Positions 15,865 to 29,150 of a DNA stretch of 64,000 bases are shown piece by piece (the first letter of the stretch is position 1; each line of letters begins with the position of its first letter). Made by a program: the position numbers and the translations under genes. The notes under the pieces are model-generated. The model was not told the DNA's origin. It worked only from the letters and a program-made list of their open reading frames with translations, and made no database searches. The stretch comes from Xanthobacteraceae bacterium. Lineage in GTDB: Bacteria; Pseudomonadota; Alphaproteobacteria; Rhizobiales; Xanthobacteraceae. The DNA lies in NCBI GenBank assembly GCA_004297465.1, contig SCUB01000019.1, positions 254,501 through 318,500 of the forward strand, given 5' to 3'.

Positions 15865-17469
15865 ATGGCGAAACGCATTCTCCCATGGCGAATCCTGCGC
15901 GAGCGCGGACCGCTGATGGCGGTGGCCGCCGTGCTGCTGCTCGTCATCGCCGCACCTGCTTCGGCGCAATTCTTCCTGTTCGGCCGCCCGTCCGCGCCGC
16001 CGCCGCCGGGACCGCCCTCCGACTTTCCGTTCTTCTCGCCGTTCGGCGCCCGCCCGCGTCCGGCGCCGGCACCGACGGGCGATTTCTCGCGCGCGCCGCC
16101 GCCGCGCAAGTCCGACACCGTGCCCGAGCGCCATATCCTCGTGCTCGGCGACGCCATGGCCGACTGGCTTGCCTATGGCCTCGAGGATGCGTTCGCCGAG
16201 ACGCCGGACATCGGCGTGACGCGCAAGCACAAGACCATTTCCGGGCTGATCCGCTACCAGCCCAAGGGCGAGCCGGCCGACTGGGCCGCCGCCGCGCGCG
16301 GCATCGTCGCCAGCGAGCAGCCCAGCGTCATCGTGGTGATGCTGGGACTGAGCGACCGCATGGATATCCGCGAGGCGGCCGACAAGGCCAAGGACGTCAA
16401 GAAGCCCGAGAAGAAGGCCGACAAGCCTGACCGCAAGGCGGCCAAGCCGGCCACCGAGGCCAAGCCGGATGTGGCCAAGCCGGATGGAGCCAAGCCGGAG
16501 GCGGCGCCCTCCACCGATGCCGAACAGGCCACGACCGACGACAACGATGGCGGCGAGCCGCCAGCGATCGCCGCGCCGGAAGGTGCGGGGCGTTCAGCCA
16601 ACGGCGTCCATGAATTCCGCTCGGCGAAATGGGTGGAACTCTATTCCAGGAAAATCGAGGAGATGATCGGCGTCCTCAAGGCGAAGGGCGTGCCGGTGCT
16701 GTGGGTCGGCCTGCCGGCGGTGCGCGGACCGCGCGCCACGTCCGACACGCTCTATCTCAACGCGCTCTATCGCGAAGGCGCCAGCAAGGCCGGCATTCCC
16801 TATGTCGATGTCTGGGACGGCTTCGTCGACGAGAACGGGCGCTTCCTGCAGCAGGGCCCCGACGTCGAGGGCCAGACCCGGCGGCTGCGCTCGGCCGATG
16901 GCGTGTATTTCACCAAGGCCGGCGCGCGCAAGCTCGCCCACTATGTCGAGCGCGAGATCCATCGCGTGCTGGCGACCAAGGTGGTGCCGGTGGCGCTGCC
17001 GACCGAGCCGGCGCTGCCCGACGGCAATGCGCGCCCCGGCGGTCCCGCGCCACGCCCGCTGGCCGGGCCGATCGTGCCGCTGGTGGCGCCGACCGTCGGC
17101 AGCGACGAACTGCTCGGCGGCGCCGGCACCCGGCCCGCCGCGGTCGATGCGCTGGCGGCGCGTACGCTGGTGAAGGGCGAGCCGCTGGCGCCGCCGGCCG
17201 GTCGCGCCGACGATTTTTTATGGCCGCGCCGCGAGGTCGGCCCCGGTGAGGCGGGGCCCGACGCGGCCAGCGGCGAACCGGCAGGGCCCAGCGAGGCGGT
17301 CAAGCCCCGCCCGTCCACTCCGGCGCCGGTCAAGCACCGTGCCGCCGCGCCGCGTCCGCCAGCTCCGCCGCCGGGGCCGCCGCCCGGCTGGGAGCCGCGC
17401 CGTGACGACATCCCGCGTCCGCCCGGCATGGTCGGCCGTTCGACGTTCACGCCGGGACTGTTCCGCTAG
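15865..17469 (+). CDS. DUF459 SGNH-like periplasmic protein, catalytic residues substituted
   Basis: A 534-aa exported protein. Signal peptide (PLMAVAAVLLLVIAAPASA) and Pro-rich linker lead into an SGNH-hydrolase-like core: VLGDAMADWLAYGLEDAF, VIVVMLGLSDRMDIR, VLWVGLPAVRGPRATSD, YVDVWDGFVDENGRF, DGVYFTKAGARKLAHYVE. A Lys/Pro/Ala-rich insert (about 172-220) interrupts the core, and a long Pro-rich tail ends it. The expected nucleophile position reads Gly-Asp-Ala97 instead of Gly-Asp-Ser, and the DxxH position reads Asp345-Gly-Val-Tyr348. It may be a non-catalytic binding member. The family is linked to cell-wall modification, but its substrate is unknown. Confidence 0.82.
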   Translation: MAKRILPWRILRERGPLMAVAAVLLLVIAAPASAQFFLFGRPSAPPPPGPPSDFPFFSPFGARPRPAPAPTGDFSRAPPPRKSDTVPERHILVLGDAMADWLAYGLEDAFAETPDIGVTRKHKTISGLIRYQPKGEPADWAAAARGIVASEQPSVIVVMLGLSDRMDIREAADKAKDVKKPEKKADKPDRKAAKPATEAKPDVAKPDGAKPEAAPSTDAEQATTDDNDGGEPPAIAAPEGAGRSANGVHEFRSAKWVELYSRKIEEMIGVLKAKGVPVLWVGLPAVRGPRATSDTLYLNALYREGASKAGIPYVDVWDGFVDENGRFLQQGPDVEGQTRRLRSADGVYFTKAGARKLAHYVEREIHRVLATKVVPVALPTEPALPDGNARPGGPAPRPLAGPIVPLVAPTVGSDELLGGAGTRPAAVDALAARTLVKGEPLAPPAGRADDFLWPRREVGPGEAGPDAASGEPAGPSEAVKPRPSTPAPVKHRAAAPRPPAPPPGPPPGWEPRRDDIPRPPGMVGRSTFTPGLFR

Positions 17470-17531
17470 TCAGCGGCCCCGCACCATGCGTTGGCCCGGA
17501 AGGGGTCAGGTCAGACAGTCGACAACAGGTT

Positions 17532-18356
17532 CTATCGGCGCCAGTTTTTCAGCGCGGCCAGAAATCTGGATGCCTTGCTCTTCGCGCGTTCCGGAAACAC
17601 CGTCCTGTTCGTCAGGATGTCGAATTTGAAATTTTCATAGCGGTTTTCAAAATTCTGCGTGCCGTGCGAATTGACCTGAAAATGGGTCATGACGTGCGGC
17701 AGGTAGATGATCGGAATTCCCGCATGCTGCGAGAAGATTTTGATCGATCGCTCGAAGGCATGCCCGGCATGCGGCTGATTTCCAATGTGTCCGATCATTG
17801 GCTCAAACCAGTCGACGAATGCGCGCAGAATCCCGGGTGTCATGCACACATTGTTCGTCGCGGGCCAGGATCTCTTCGCGCTGCCCGGCACATCGTTCTT
17901 CATCACCTCATCGAGGGAAACGCCGTAAACGTCCTTCAGCGCATTCGTGAGCGGCGCCGCCCCCATGTTGTTGCGGAGGAAATTTTCGTCGGTGGTGCTC
18001 TCGGGGATGTAGCCCAGAATGCAATTCGGATTTTCCGCCGCTGTTGAAACGGTCTCCGCCTCGAACGTTTCCGTCATGGCGGTGTCGTACTGAATGAGCG
18101 AAACGATTGCGTCGTCCGCAAGGTCGTTTCTGACGATGGCATACCATGCCGTGAAATCGACGAAGAAATTCTCCGGCTCGATATTGTCCGGGAGTTCGCG
18201 GGCGATGACGACGTTTTTCCGCCTGACCTTCTCGCAGTCCCTCGAACCGACGAAAACATACTGATAATCGGAGAGGCGCCGGGAGAATTTTCCGGAGGTC
18301 TCGCTGTCGAGTATGATGTCCTGGTCGTGGACGGTGATGAACGTCTTGAGGCGCAT
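17532..18356 (-). CDS. Unrecognised protein in an AT-richer island behind gltD
   Basis: A 274-aa protein starting [22 protein letters not shown] at 18356, only 8 nt after the gltD stop. No signal peptide or membrane helix. Motifs that look structured are [71 protein letters not shown] and [22 protein letters not shown]. The alternating hydrophobic strands and Asp-containing turns recall a glycosyltransferase-like fold, but I cannot assign a family. Base composition is near 50% GC against roughly 68-70% in neighbours, which suggests acquisition by transfer. No terminator is seen between it and gltD. Confidence 0.75.
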   Translation of the reverse strand: MRLKTFITVHDQDIILDSETSGKFSRRLSDYQYVFVGSRDCEKVRRKNVVIARELPDNIEPENFFVDFTAWYAIVRNDLADDAIVSLIQYDTAMTETFEAETVSTAAENPNCILGYIPESTTDENFLRNNMGAAPLTNALKDVYGVSLDEVMKNDVPGSAKRSWPATNNVCMTPGILRAFVDWFEPMIGHIGNQPHAGHAFERSIKIFSQHAGIPIIYLPHVMTHFQVNSHGTQNFENRYENFKFDILTNRTVFPERAKSKASRFLAALKNWRR

Positions 18357-18364
18357 CTGGGGCG

Positions 18365-19783
18365 TCAGCGCGGCAGCGTGCTGGCGCCCATCAGGAATTC
18401 GTCGATGGCGCGGGCGCATTGCCGGCCCTCGCGAATCGCCCACACCACCAGCGACTGGCCGCGCCGCATGTCGCCGGCGGCGAACACCTTGGCGAGCGAG
18501 GTCCGATAGTTGGTGACCTCGGCCTTGACGTTGCCGCGGGCATCGAGCTCGACGCCGAGCTTCTTCAGGAGGCCCTCGTGCAACGGATGCACGAAGCCCA
18601 TGGCGAGCAGCACGAGGTCGGCCTTGAGCGCGAACTCGCTGCCCGCGATCGGCTGCATCCTGGCGTCGACGCGAACGCAATGCAGCGCCGTGACCGTGCC
18701 GTCCTTGCCCTCGAACTTCTGCGTCAGCACCGCGAATTCGCGCTGCGCGCCTTCCTGATGGCTCGACGAGATGCGCAGCTTGAGCGGCCAGTTCGGCCAG
18801 GTCAGCATCTTGTCCTCGCGCTCGGGCGGCTGCGGCATGATCTCGAGCTGCACGATCGAGCTGGCGCCGTGGCGCACCGAGGTGCCGATGCAGTCCGAGC
18901 CGGTGTCGCCGCCGCCGATGACGACGACGTCCTTGCCGGTGGCGAAGATGTCGGCGCTGCCGTTGGGCGCCTCGCCGCTGACGCGGCGGTTCTGCTGCGG
19001 CAGGAAGTCCATGGCGAAGTGGATGCCGGCAAGTTCGCGGCCGGGAATCGGCAGGTCGCGCGGGGCCTCGGCGCCGCCGGTCAGCGCGACGGCGTCGTGC
19101 GCCTTCATCAGTTCCGCCGGATCGACGGTGACGCCGACATTGGCGCCGTAATGGAACGTCACGCCCTCGGCCTGCATCTGCGTGACGCGGCGGTCGATCA
19201 GGTGCTTCTCCATCTTGAAGTCGGGGATGCCGTAACGCAGAAGGCCGCCGGCCTTGGCGTGCTTCTCGTAGACATGCACCTCATGGCCGGCGCGCGCGAG
19301 CTGCTGGGCGCAGGCCAGGCCCGCCGGTCCCGAGCCGATCACCGCGACGCTGCGGCCGGTCTTTTCCGTCGCGACCTGCGGCGGCAGCCAGCCGTTCTCC
19401 CAGGCGCGGTCGACGATGGCGCATTCGATGGTCTTGATGGTTACCGGCGCGTCGTTGATGTTGAGCGTGCAGGCGGCCTCGCACGGCGCCGGGCAGACCC
19501 GCCCGGTGAATTCCGGAAAGTTGTTGGTCGAGTGCAGGTTGCGCGAGGCCTCTTCCCAGTCGCCGCCATAGACGAGGTCGTTCCAGTCCGGGATCTGGTT
19601 GTTGACCGGGCAGCCGGTGTGGCAGAACGGGATGCCGCAATTCATGCAGCGCGCCGCCTGGTCGCGGGTGTCCTTCTCGTTCAGCGGGAGGACGAATTCG
19701 CGGTAGTGCTTGATGCGCTCGGCGACCGGCGCATAAACGCGGTCGCTGCGCTCGATTTCGAGAAAGCCTGTGATCTTGCCCAT
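18365..19783 (-). CDS. gltD: Glutamate synthase (NADPH) small subunit
   Basis: Supplies electrons from NADPH to the large subunit for glutamine-plus-2-oxoglutarate conversion to glutamate. 472 aa. N-terminal Cys motifs [17 protein letters not shown] and CPAPCEAAC bind the Fe-S clusters; FAD site [22 protein letters not shown]; second nucleotide site [17 protein letters not shown]-terminal [18 protein letters not shown]. It lies 18 nt after gltB in the same operon. Confidence 0.97.
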   Translation of the reverse strand: MGKITGFLEIERSDRVYAPVAERIKHYREFVLPLNEKDTRDQAARCMNCGIPFCHTGCPVNNQIPDWNDLVYGGDWEEASRNLHSTNNFPEFTGRVCPAPCEAACTLNINDAPVTIKTIECAIVDRAWENGWLPPQVATEKTGRSVAVIGSGPAGLACAQQLARAGHEVHVYEKHAKAGGLLRYGIPDFKMEKHLIDRRVTQMQAEGVTFHYGANVGVTVDPAELMKAHDAVALTGGAEAPRDLPIPGRELAGIHFAMDFLPQQNRRVSGEAPNGSADIFATGKDVVVIGGGDTGSDCIGTSVRHGASSIVQLEIMPQPPEREDKMLTWPNWPLKLRISSSHQEGAQREFAVLTQKFEGKDGTVTALHCVRVDARMQPIAGSEFALKADLVLLAMGFVHPLHEGLLKKLGVELDARGNVKAEVTNYRTSLAKVFAAGDMRRGQSLVVWAIREGRQCARAIDEFLMGASTLPR

Positions 19784-19801
19784 GTTTCGTGACCCCGGAA
19801 C

Positions 19802-24511
<4,710 letters not shown>

Positions 24512-25048
24512 CGTCAACCCCTTGACCCCAATAAGAGTATCTTCGCCTTCAGCGGCGCATCCTGATCGGTTGCGGGGCTGCTTGCGAGCCGCCGCCCCCT
24601 TCGCAGGGCGAGCCGAATTGGGAAACGCAGCCGGAAGATTCGCCGTCTTATCCGGCGCGCCTTTCGTGCTGCTTGCTGTCCGGAGCCGCGCCAATCGACC
24701 GACGCCCGCTTCGGATCCAAGCACCTGCGCGCGGCATGCATTGCCACGGCGGCCGCGCCGCGTGACAGGATACCGCCATTTTCGACGTGGAACCCGGGGA
24801 TCTTCATCGCCCGGCCGCGCCGTCATCGCTGCTTTTCCCAATTGCCGCAGCTTGCGTGCGCGAGGGCCTTTCGATCAGGCCGCCCGCCAACAATTGGGAC
24901 AGCAATGCTGTCCTAACGTTTCACATTGCCAAATTTTTTCCTACCACACAAGCGCTGGAGAGTCGCTTGGGACAACGCGGATTTGGGGGATCGGTTTCAG
25001 GGCGCCCGGACCCGGCCCGGCCGGGCGCCTGGGGGGTCGCGGAGCGAC
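24512..25048 (-). promoter_or_regulatory. gltB upstream region with a 17-bp perfect palindrome
   Basis: About 540 nt without a convincing gene. GGACAGCA-A-TGCTGTCC at 24897-24913 is a perfect inverted repeat with a central single base, the sort of site bound by a dimeric regulator. On the minus strand TTGGCA lies just upstream of it, so it could overlap a promoter. The family of regulator is not known; Lrp/AsnC-like proteins bind similar CAGCA/TGCTG arms, which is only a suggestion. Plus-strand frames here have biased, repetitive content and were not called. Confidence 0.4.
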
Positions 25049-25085
25049 AAAAAAGTGCGCCCCGGCTGGGGGGAGCCGAGGCGCA
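25049..25085 (-). terminator. Intrinsic terminator of the hsp20 gene
   Basis: On the minus strand, TGCGCCTCGGCT (25085-25074) and AGCCGGGGCGCA (25067-25056) pair over 12 bp with one G-T pair and a C6 loop, followed by C and six T. A second perfect hairpin, CGAAACGG/CCGTTTCG, lies at 25101-25124, between the stop codon and this terminator. Confidence 0.85.
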
Positions 25086-25137
25086 TCAGGTCGTGGCCTG
25101 CGAAACGGGGGGCAATCCGTTTCGGGAGGGGGGTCCG

Positions 25138-25608
25138 TCAGGCCGCCTGATTTTCAATCACCGTGCCGCCCTTGCCGGCGGTGGTGATGGGAACGGATTT
25201 GGGCTTCATGGCCTCGGGGATCTCGCGGACGAGATCGATATGCAGGAGGCCGTTCTCCAGCGTCGCCTTCTTTACCTCGACGAAATCGGCCAGTTGGAAC
25301 ACGCGCTCGAAGGTGCGCGCGGCGATGCCACGATAGAGCATCTGCGTTCCCTCGTCCTTGCCGTTTTCGCCGGCGATCTTCTCGCCGCGCACCGTCAGGG
25401 TGTTTTCCTTGGCAACGATCGACAGTTCCGGCTCGGCAAAGCCGGCCACCGCGATGCTGATGCGGTAGGCGGTGTCGCCGGTGCGTTCGATGTTGTAGGG
25501 CGGATAACCCGAGGCGCCGTCGAGGCCGGAGGCCTGGTCGAGCAGCGAGAACAGACGGTCGAAGCCAACCGTGGAACGATAGAACGGGGTCAGGTCAAAC
25601 GTACGCAT
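25138..25608 (-). CDS. Small heat-shock protein, Hsp20/IbpA type
   Basis: A 156-aa cytoplasmic holdase chaperone. Conserved alpha-crystallin domain at about residues 38-135: YPPYNIERTGDTAYRISIAVAGF, LTVRGEK, MLYRGIAARTFERVFQLADFV, ENGLLHIDLVREIPE. N-terminal MRTFDLTPFYRSTVGFDRLF is typical of rhizobial class A sHsps. Start ATG 25608 sits 5 nt after GGAGG, which is sequestered in the ROSE hairpin. RpoH-type promoter, RNA thermometer and strong terminator make it a self-contained heat-shock unit. Confidence 0.96.
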   Translation of the reverse strand: MRTFDLTPFYRSTVGFDRLFSLLDQASGLDGASGYPPYNIERTGDTAYRISIAVAGFAEPELSIVAKENTLTVRGEKIAGENGKDEGTQMLYRGIAARTFERVFQLADFVEVKKATLENGLLHIDLVREIPEAMKPKSVPITTAGKGGTVIENQAA

Positions 25609-25700
25609 AATATCCTCCAGCGTGAGCGATACATCGATGAGCCCGCCGTCAGGCCGGGCTCGGGTTGTCAACAGCGTGCAGCCTAGATGTGGCCTGCACG
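25609..25700 (-). promoter_or_regulatory. ROSE-type RNA thermometer in the hsp20 5' UTR
   Basis: Three hairpins follow one another on the minus strand. The first is CGTGCAG(G)CC/GGCTGCACG at 25700-25675. The second is GAGCCCG/CGGGCTC at 25661-25639. The third pairs GTATCGCTC with GGAGGATAT around a 5-nt loop. The third carries UCGCU at 25629-25625 opposite the Shine-Dalgarno AGGAG (25618-25614). U(U/C)GCU facing the ribosome site is the hallmark of ROSE elements, which melt on heating and free translation of small heat-shock genes in rhizobia. Confidence 0.85.
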
Positions 25701-25706
25701 GGCGTG

Positions 25707-25735
25707 ATATGGGAGTGGCCCTGCCCAGCCGCAAG
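25707..25735 (-). promoter_or_regulatory. RpoH (sigma-32) type promoter for hsp20
   Basis: CTTGCG at 25735-25730 and TCCCATAT at 25714-25707, with a 15-nt spacer, match the heat-shock consensus CTTGAA / CCCCATNT. The predicted start point near 25700 coincides with the first ROSE hairpin. Confidence 0.75.
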
Positions 25736-25824
25736 GGGCGGCTCCCAAGCCTTCCCGCTGGCGGCTTTGCCACGCCTCGCCTGTCGCCGTTCCGGCTCCT
25801 TTCGTCCCCGGATTTCAGTCCCGC

Positions 25825-26772
25825 ATGACCCTGTTCCCGATCCCGGCCAATCCCGTCCCCGACGATGTCGTGACCGGCATGCTCAGCACCGCCGACGGCG
25901 CCGAGATCCGGTTCGCGCGCTGGGCGCCGCCGGCCAATCGCAGGGGCACGGTGTGCGTGTTCACCGGGCGCGCCGAATTCATCGAGAAGTATTTCGAGAC
26001 GGTCAGCGACCTGCGCGCGCGCGGCTTCGCCGTGGCGATGATCGACTGGCGCGGCCAGGGCCATTCGTCGCGGCGGCTGCGCGATCCGCGCAAAGGTCAT
26101 GTCGGCGATTTCGCCGACTACGAGACCGACGTCGCGACCTTCATGCAGGAGGTGGTGCTGCCCGACTGCCCGCCGCCGTTCTACGCGCTGGCCCATTCGA
26201 TGGGCGGAGCGGTGATGCTGCGGCTGGCGCATGCCGGGCGGCGCTGGTTCGAGCGCATGGTGCTGGTGGCGCCGATGATCGACCTGCCGGGCCGGCTCAA
26301 CTCGCTGCCGACGCGCGTCGCGGTGCGGCTGATGCGCTATGCCGGCCTCGGCACCCGCTACGTTCCGGGCGGCACCGACGAGATCGCCGGCTCGCAGTCC
26401 TTCGTCGGCAATGAACTGACCAGCGATCCGGTGCGCTTTGCCCGCAACCGCGCCATCCTCGACGAGAATCCGACACTTGGGTTGGGCGCCCCGACCATCG
26501 CCTGGGCCGACGCCGCGTTTCGCACCATGGCAGCGTTCGGCGCGCCCGCCTATCCCGGTCGCATCCGCCAGCCGGTGCTGATTCTGGCCGCCGGGCTGGA
26601 CACCGTGGTCTCGACCTCGGCGATCGAGGCGTTCTCCTACTACCTCCGCGCCGGTTCGCATCTGGTGATCGCCGGCGCCCGGCACGAGATCCTGCAGGAG
26701 CAGGACCGCTTCCGCGACCAGTTCTGGGCCGCCTTCGACGCCTTCGTGCCGGGCACGTCGCCGTTCAAGTAG
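25825..26772 (+). CDS. Alpha/beta hydrolase, lysophospholipase (PldB) / monoacylglycerol lipase type
   Basis: A 315-aa hydrolase without signal peptide. Nucleophile elbow AHSMGG puts the catalytic Ser at residue 125; oxyanion region FTGRAEFIEKY and IDWRGQGHSS are as in PldB-like lipases. The candidate acid is Asp in LAAGLDTVVS, and His is in GARHEILQEQDRFRD. It probably cleaves acyl esters of glycerides or lysophospholipids, but specificity is inference. It is divergent from hsp20 and convergent with hisN, 7 bp apart. Confidence 0.88.
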   Translation: MTLFPIPANPVPDDVVTGMLSTADGAEIRFARWAPPANRRGTVCVFTGRAEFIEKYFETVSDLRARGFAVAMIDWRGQGHSSRRLRDPRKGHVGDFADYETDVATFMQEVVLPDCPPPFYALAHSMGGAVMLRLAHAGRRWFERMVLVAPMIDLPGRLNSLPTRVAVRLMRYAGLGTRYVPGGTDEIAGSQSFVGNELTSDPVRFARNRAILDENPTLGLGAPTIAWADAAFRTMAAFGAPAYPGRIRQPVLILAAGLDTVVSTSAIEAFSYYLRAGSHLVIAGARHEILQEQDRFRDQFWAAFDAFVPGTSPFK

Positions 26773-26779
26773 AACGGCG

Positions 26780-27577
26780 CTAGAGCGCGAGACGGGCGGT
26801 GGCGAGCAGTTTCATGGCCTCGTCATGGACGCGGCGGTCGCCCGCCGCGATGATGCGGCCGCCCTGCTGCGGCGGACGTCCGTCCCAGGTGGTGATGAGG
26901 CCGCCGGCGCCGGTGATGATCGGCACCAGGGCCGCGATATCGTAGGGCTTCAATTCGGTCTCGATGACAAGGTCGATATGGCCGGCCGCCAGCATGCAGT
27001 AGGCGTAGCAATCGCCGCCGTAGCGCGACAGCCGCACCGTGCTCTCGATACGGGCGAACGCCGCGCGGTCGGCCTCGTTCATCAGCAGCGGGCTGGTGGT
27101 GAACAGGGTGGCTTCGCGCAACGCCGCGCACGGCCTTGTTGCCAGCGTGCGCTGGCCCGTGGGCCCGCGAAAGCGCGCGCCGTCGCCGTCGCCGGTGAAA
27201 CTCTCGCGGATGTAGGGCTGGTGCATCATGCCGAACACCGGCGTGCCGTTGTGCTGGAGCGCGATCAGCGTGCCCCAGATCGGCAAGCCCGCGATGAATG
27301 ACTTGGTGCCGTCGATGGGATCGAGCACCCAGACATATTCCGCCTCCGGGTTCACGTCGCCGAACTCCTCGCCGACAATGCCGTGATCGGGGAAATTGGC
27401 ATGGATGAGGCGGCGCATCGCCATCTCGGCGGCGCGGTCGGCTTCGGTGACCGGATCGAAGGCCAGCGTGGTGGCCTTGTTCTCGACGCCGAGCGCGGTA
27501 CGGAAGAACGGCAGCAGCGCCTCGCCGGAAATCGCGGCCAGCCGGTCGATGAATGCCTCGAAATCAATCACCGTCAC
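26780..27577 (-). CDS. hisN: Histidinol-phosphatase, inositol monophosphatase family
   Basis: A 265-aa Mg-dependent phosphatase. Metal-site motifs are visible: DPVTEADRAAE, GEEFG, VLDPIDGTKSFIAGLPIWG, YGGDCYAYCMLAAG and ELKPYDIAALVPIITGAGG. The GTKSFIAGLPIWGTLIAL and GDCYAY blocks fit the HisN subgroup, which dephosphorylates histidinol phosphate; other substrates such as inositol-1-phosphate cannot be fully excluded. GTG start at 27577; a second GTG two codons later is possible. Confidence 0.88.
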   Translation of the reverse strand: MTVIDFEAFIDRLAAISGEALLPFFRTALGVENKATTLAFDPVTEADRAAEMAMRRLIHANFPDHGIVGEEFGDVNPEAEYVWVLDPIDGTKSFIAGLPIWGTLIALQHNGTPVFGMMHQPYIRESFTGDGDGARFRGPTGQRTLATRPCAALREATLFTTSPLLMNEADRAAFARIESTVRLSRYGGDCYAYCMLAAGHIDLVIETELKPYDIAALVPIITGAGGLITTWDGRPPQQGGRIIAAGDRRVHDEAMKLLATARLAL

Positions 27578-27850
27578 GACAGTCGGTTCTCCAGGGCCCC
27601 GCCAGCCCGAGCGCGCTTTCCTCCCGCCTATAAGAATCCGACCGCATCGGCAATGCCGCCGGGGACGACCCGAGGGATGCCGGCTTGGCCGAAGGCAGCG
27701 CGGGATAAGGTTCGGTTCAATACCATAAAAAGGGTGTGCTTAACGGCAAGCCCGGTTTTTCTCTCTTGAAGTGGGTGGCGGAAGCGGCAGGCATCGCCAC
27801 GCTCGTTCAGCAGGTATGTGCATTACGCATAACAAAATGCTTGATTGCTC

Positions 27851-27879
27851 TTGTGTTCGCTGCGGCGCGAAGGCATATT
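27851..27879 (+). promoter_or_regulatory. Sigma-70 promoter ahead of the anti-SD small RNA
   Basis: TTGTGT (27851-27856), 17-nt spacer, CATATT (27874-27879). The predicted start is about 27886, giving an ~87-nt transcript to the terminator below. No open frame or ribosome site follows. Confidence 0.6.
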
Positions 27880-27885
27880 GTTGCA

Positions 27886-27972
27886 GTGCGGTAGCGCCTC
27901 GCGCTGCTGCTGCCCTCCTTGGGCGTTTCCTCCCTAGACTTGGGCCGCTTGTTCGACAAGCGGCCCTTTTTT
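27886..27972 (+). ncRNA. Candidate trans-acting sRNA with two anti-Shine-Dalgarno loops (CcsR/alpha-r14 type)
   Basis: After a CG-rich 5' segment come two small hairpins. The first is GCCC-TCCTT-GGGC (27912-27924). The second is GTTT-CCTCCCT-AGAC (27925-27939, with one G-U pair). Each exposes a loop complementary to ribosome binding sites. A perfect terminator follows at once. This arrangement is that of alphaproteobacterial anti-SD RNAs (alpha-r14 in rhizobia, CcsR in Rhodobacter), which are stress-induced and Hfq-linked. It lies in the 484-nt gap between hisN and the amidohydrolase gene; the rest of that gap shows no gene. Confidence 0.75.
27942..27972 (+). terminator. Rho-independent terminator of the sRNA
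   Basis: GGGCCGCTTGT and ACAAGCGGCCC pair perfectly around a very short loop and are followed by six T on the plus strand. The minus strand has no T-run, so the terminator does not serve the amidohydrolase gene. Confidence 0.9.
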
Positions 27973-28061
27973 CTTGCCCTTTCGCGGCATTCTTGCGCGC
28001 TTTGAAGAAAAAGCCGACCGGTCCGGAAATGGGTCGGCGGGGCCCGGCGAGGCGCCTTGGG

Positions 28062-28958
28062 CTACTCGGCCGCCGCCTGGCAGGGCTCGATGAGGTCGCG
28101 CGCCACGGCCGCAATGGCGGGCGCGAGCTTTGCAAAATCATCGACCACCTGACTGAACCGCGGCTTCCGCACCAGCCTGCGCTCGTCCAGATAGACCGCG
28201 CGGTTCAGCTCGATCTGGATGGTGTGGTAACCATTCGCCGGGTTGCCGTAATGCTCGGTGATGAAGCCCCCGGCGTAGGGTTTGTTGCGGCCGACCCGGT
28301 AGCCGAGGTCCTGCAGCAAGGTTTCGATGACGAAGGTCAACGCCGGGGTGCAGCTGGCGCCGTAGCGATCGCCCAGCACGACGTCGGGCCGCGGCGGCTC
28401 GTCCCGGCTGGAGCCGGTCGAGGGCATCGAATGGCAGTCCACCAGGATCACCGCGCCGAACCGGCGATGCACCTGCGCGAGCATCCGGCGCAGCGCGCGG
28501 TGGTAGGGCTTGTAGAGATAATCGATGCGGCCAAGCGCCTCCTCGGGCGCAATCGGCGCGGCGTAGATTTCGTGGCCGTCGCCCACCACGCGCGGGATGG
28601 TGCCAAGCCCGCCGGCGACGCGCATCGAGCGGGTGTTGGCAAAGCTCGGCAAGCGCCCCGAAAACATGCGCGGATCGAGCTCGTAGGGCTCGCGATTGAC
28701 GTCGACATAGCTGCGCGGAAAATACGCCTGCATGGTCGCGAAGCCCTGCTCGACAAGGCCGGCGATGAACTCGTCGACGTAGGAATCCTCGGACTTGCGC
28801 AGGGTGTGCAGGTCGAGCCGCGAGGCCCGCAGGAAGACCTCCGGATAGACCGCGCCGCTGTGGGGCGAATTGAACACGACCGGTGCCTGCCAGCCGCGCG
28901 GTTCGCGGATTTCGAACGGCGGAGCGAAGTCGCCGAAACTGGAAGTTTGAGCGGCCAT
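28062..28958 (-). CDS. N-formylglutamate amidohydrolase
   Basis: Hydrolyses N-formyl-L-glutamate to formate and glutamate, the last step of one histidine degradation route. At 298 aa it has family length. Seen: VVFNSPHSGAVYP, SYVDEFIAGL, RSYVDVNREPYELDPRMF, ILVDCHSMPS (metal-site DCHSM) and FITEHYGNPANGYHTIQIELNR. ATG at 28958 (MAAQTSS). No hut genes adjoin, so the pathway context is not confirmed and it may act on other N-formyl or N-acyl amino acids. Confidence 0.92.
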   Translation of the reverse strand: MAAQTSSFGDFAPPFEIREPRGWQAPVVFNSPHSGAVYPEVFLRASRLDLHTLRKSEDSYVDEFIAGLVEQGFATMQAYFPRSYVDVNREPYELDPRMFSGRLPSFANTRSMRVAGGLGTIPRVVGDGHEIYAAPIAPEEALGRIDYLYKPYHRALRRMLAQVHRRFGAVILVDCHSMPSTGSSRDEPPRPDVVLGDRYGASCTPALTFVIETLLQDLGYRVGRNKPYAGGFITEHYGNPANGYHTIQIELNRAVYLDERRLVRKPRFSQVVDDFAKLAPAIAAVARDLIEPCQAAAE

Positions 28959-29150
28959 GACCGAATTCTGCGTGGCCGGGGTGGCGCGCGCAAGCCGCAT
29001 CGCGGCCGGACAACACAATTTTGCGGAAAAAGTCGGTCGGGATGGGTGCCTTGGGCCGCCCGGGCCTGCTCCTTCACCCGATATTTACCGGGACGCAGGC
29101 AAATGGAACTATCCTGCTCACCGTTCCGTCACCCCTGAATGGCAGTTCCC

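Noticed and set aside
16381-16510. Repetitive GCCAAGCCGGA-type sequence
   Set aside because: Low-complexity Lys/Pro/Ala insert inside the DUF459 protein. No array structure.
24522-25686. Two plus-strand frames upstream of gltB, running into hsp20
   Set aside because: No ribosome site or family pattern. They run through the hsp20 terminator and antisense to hsp20.
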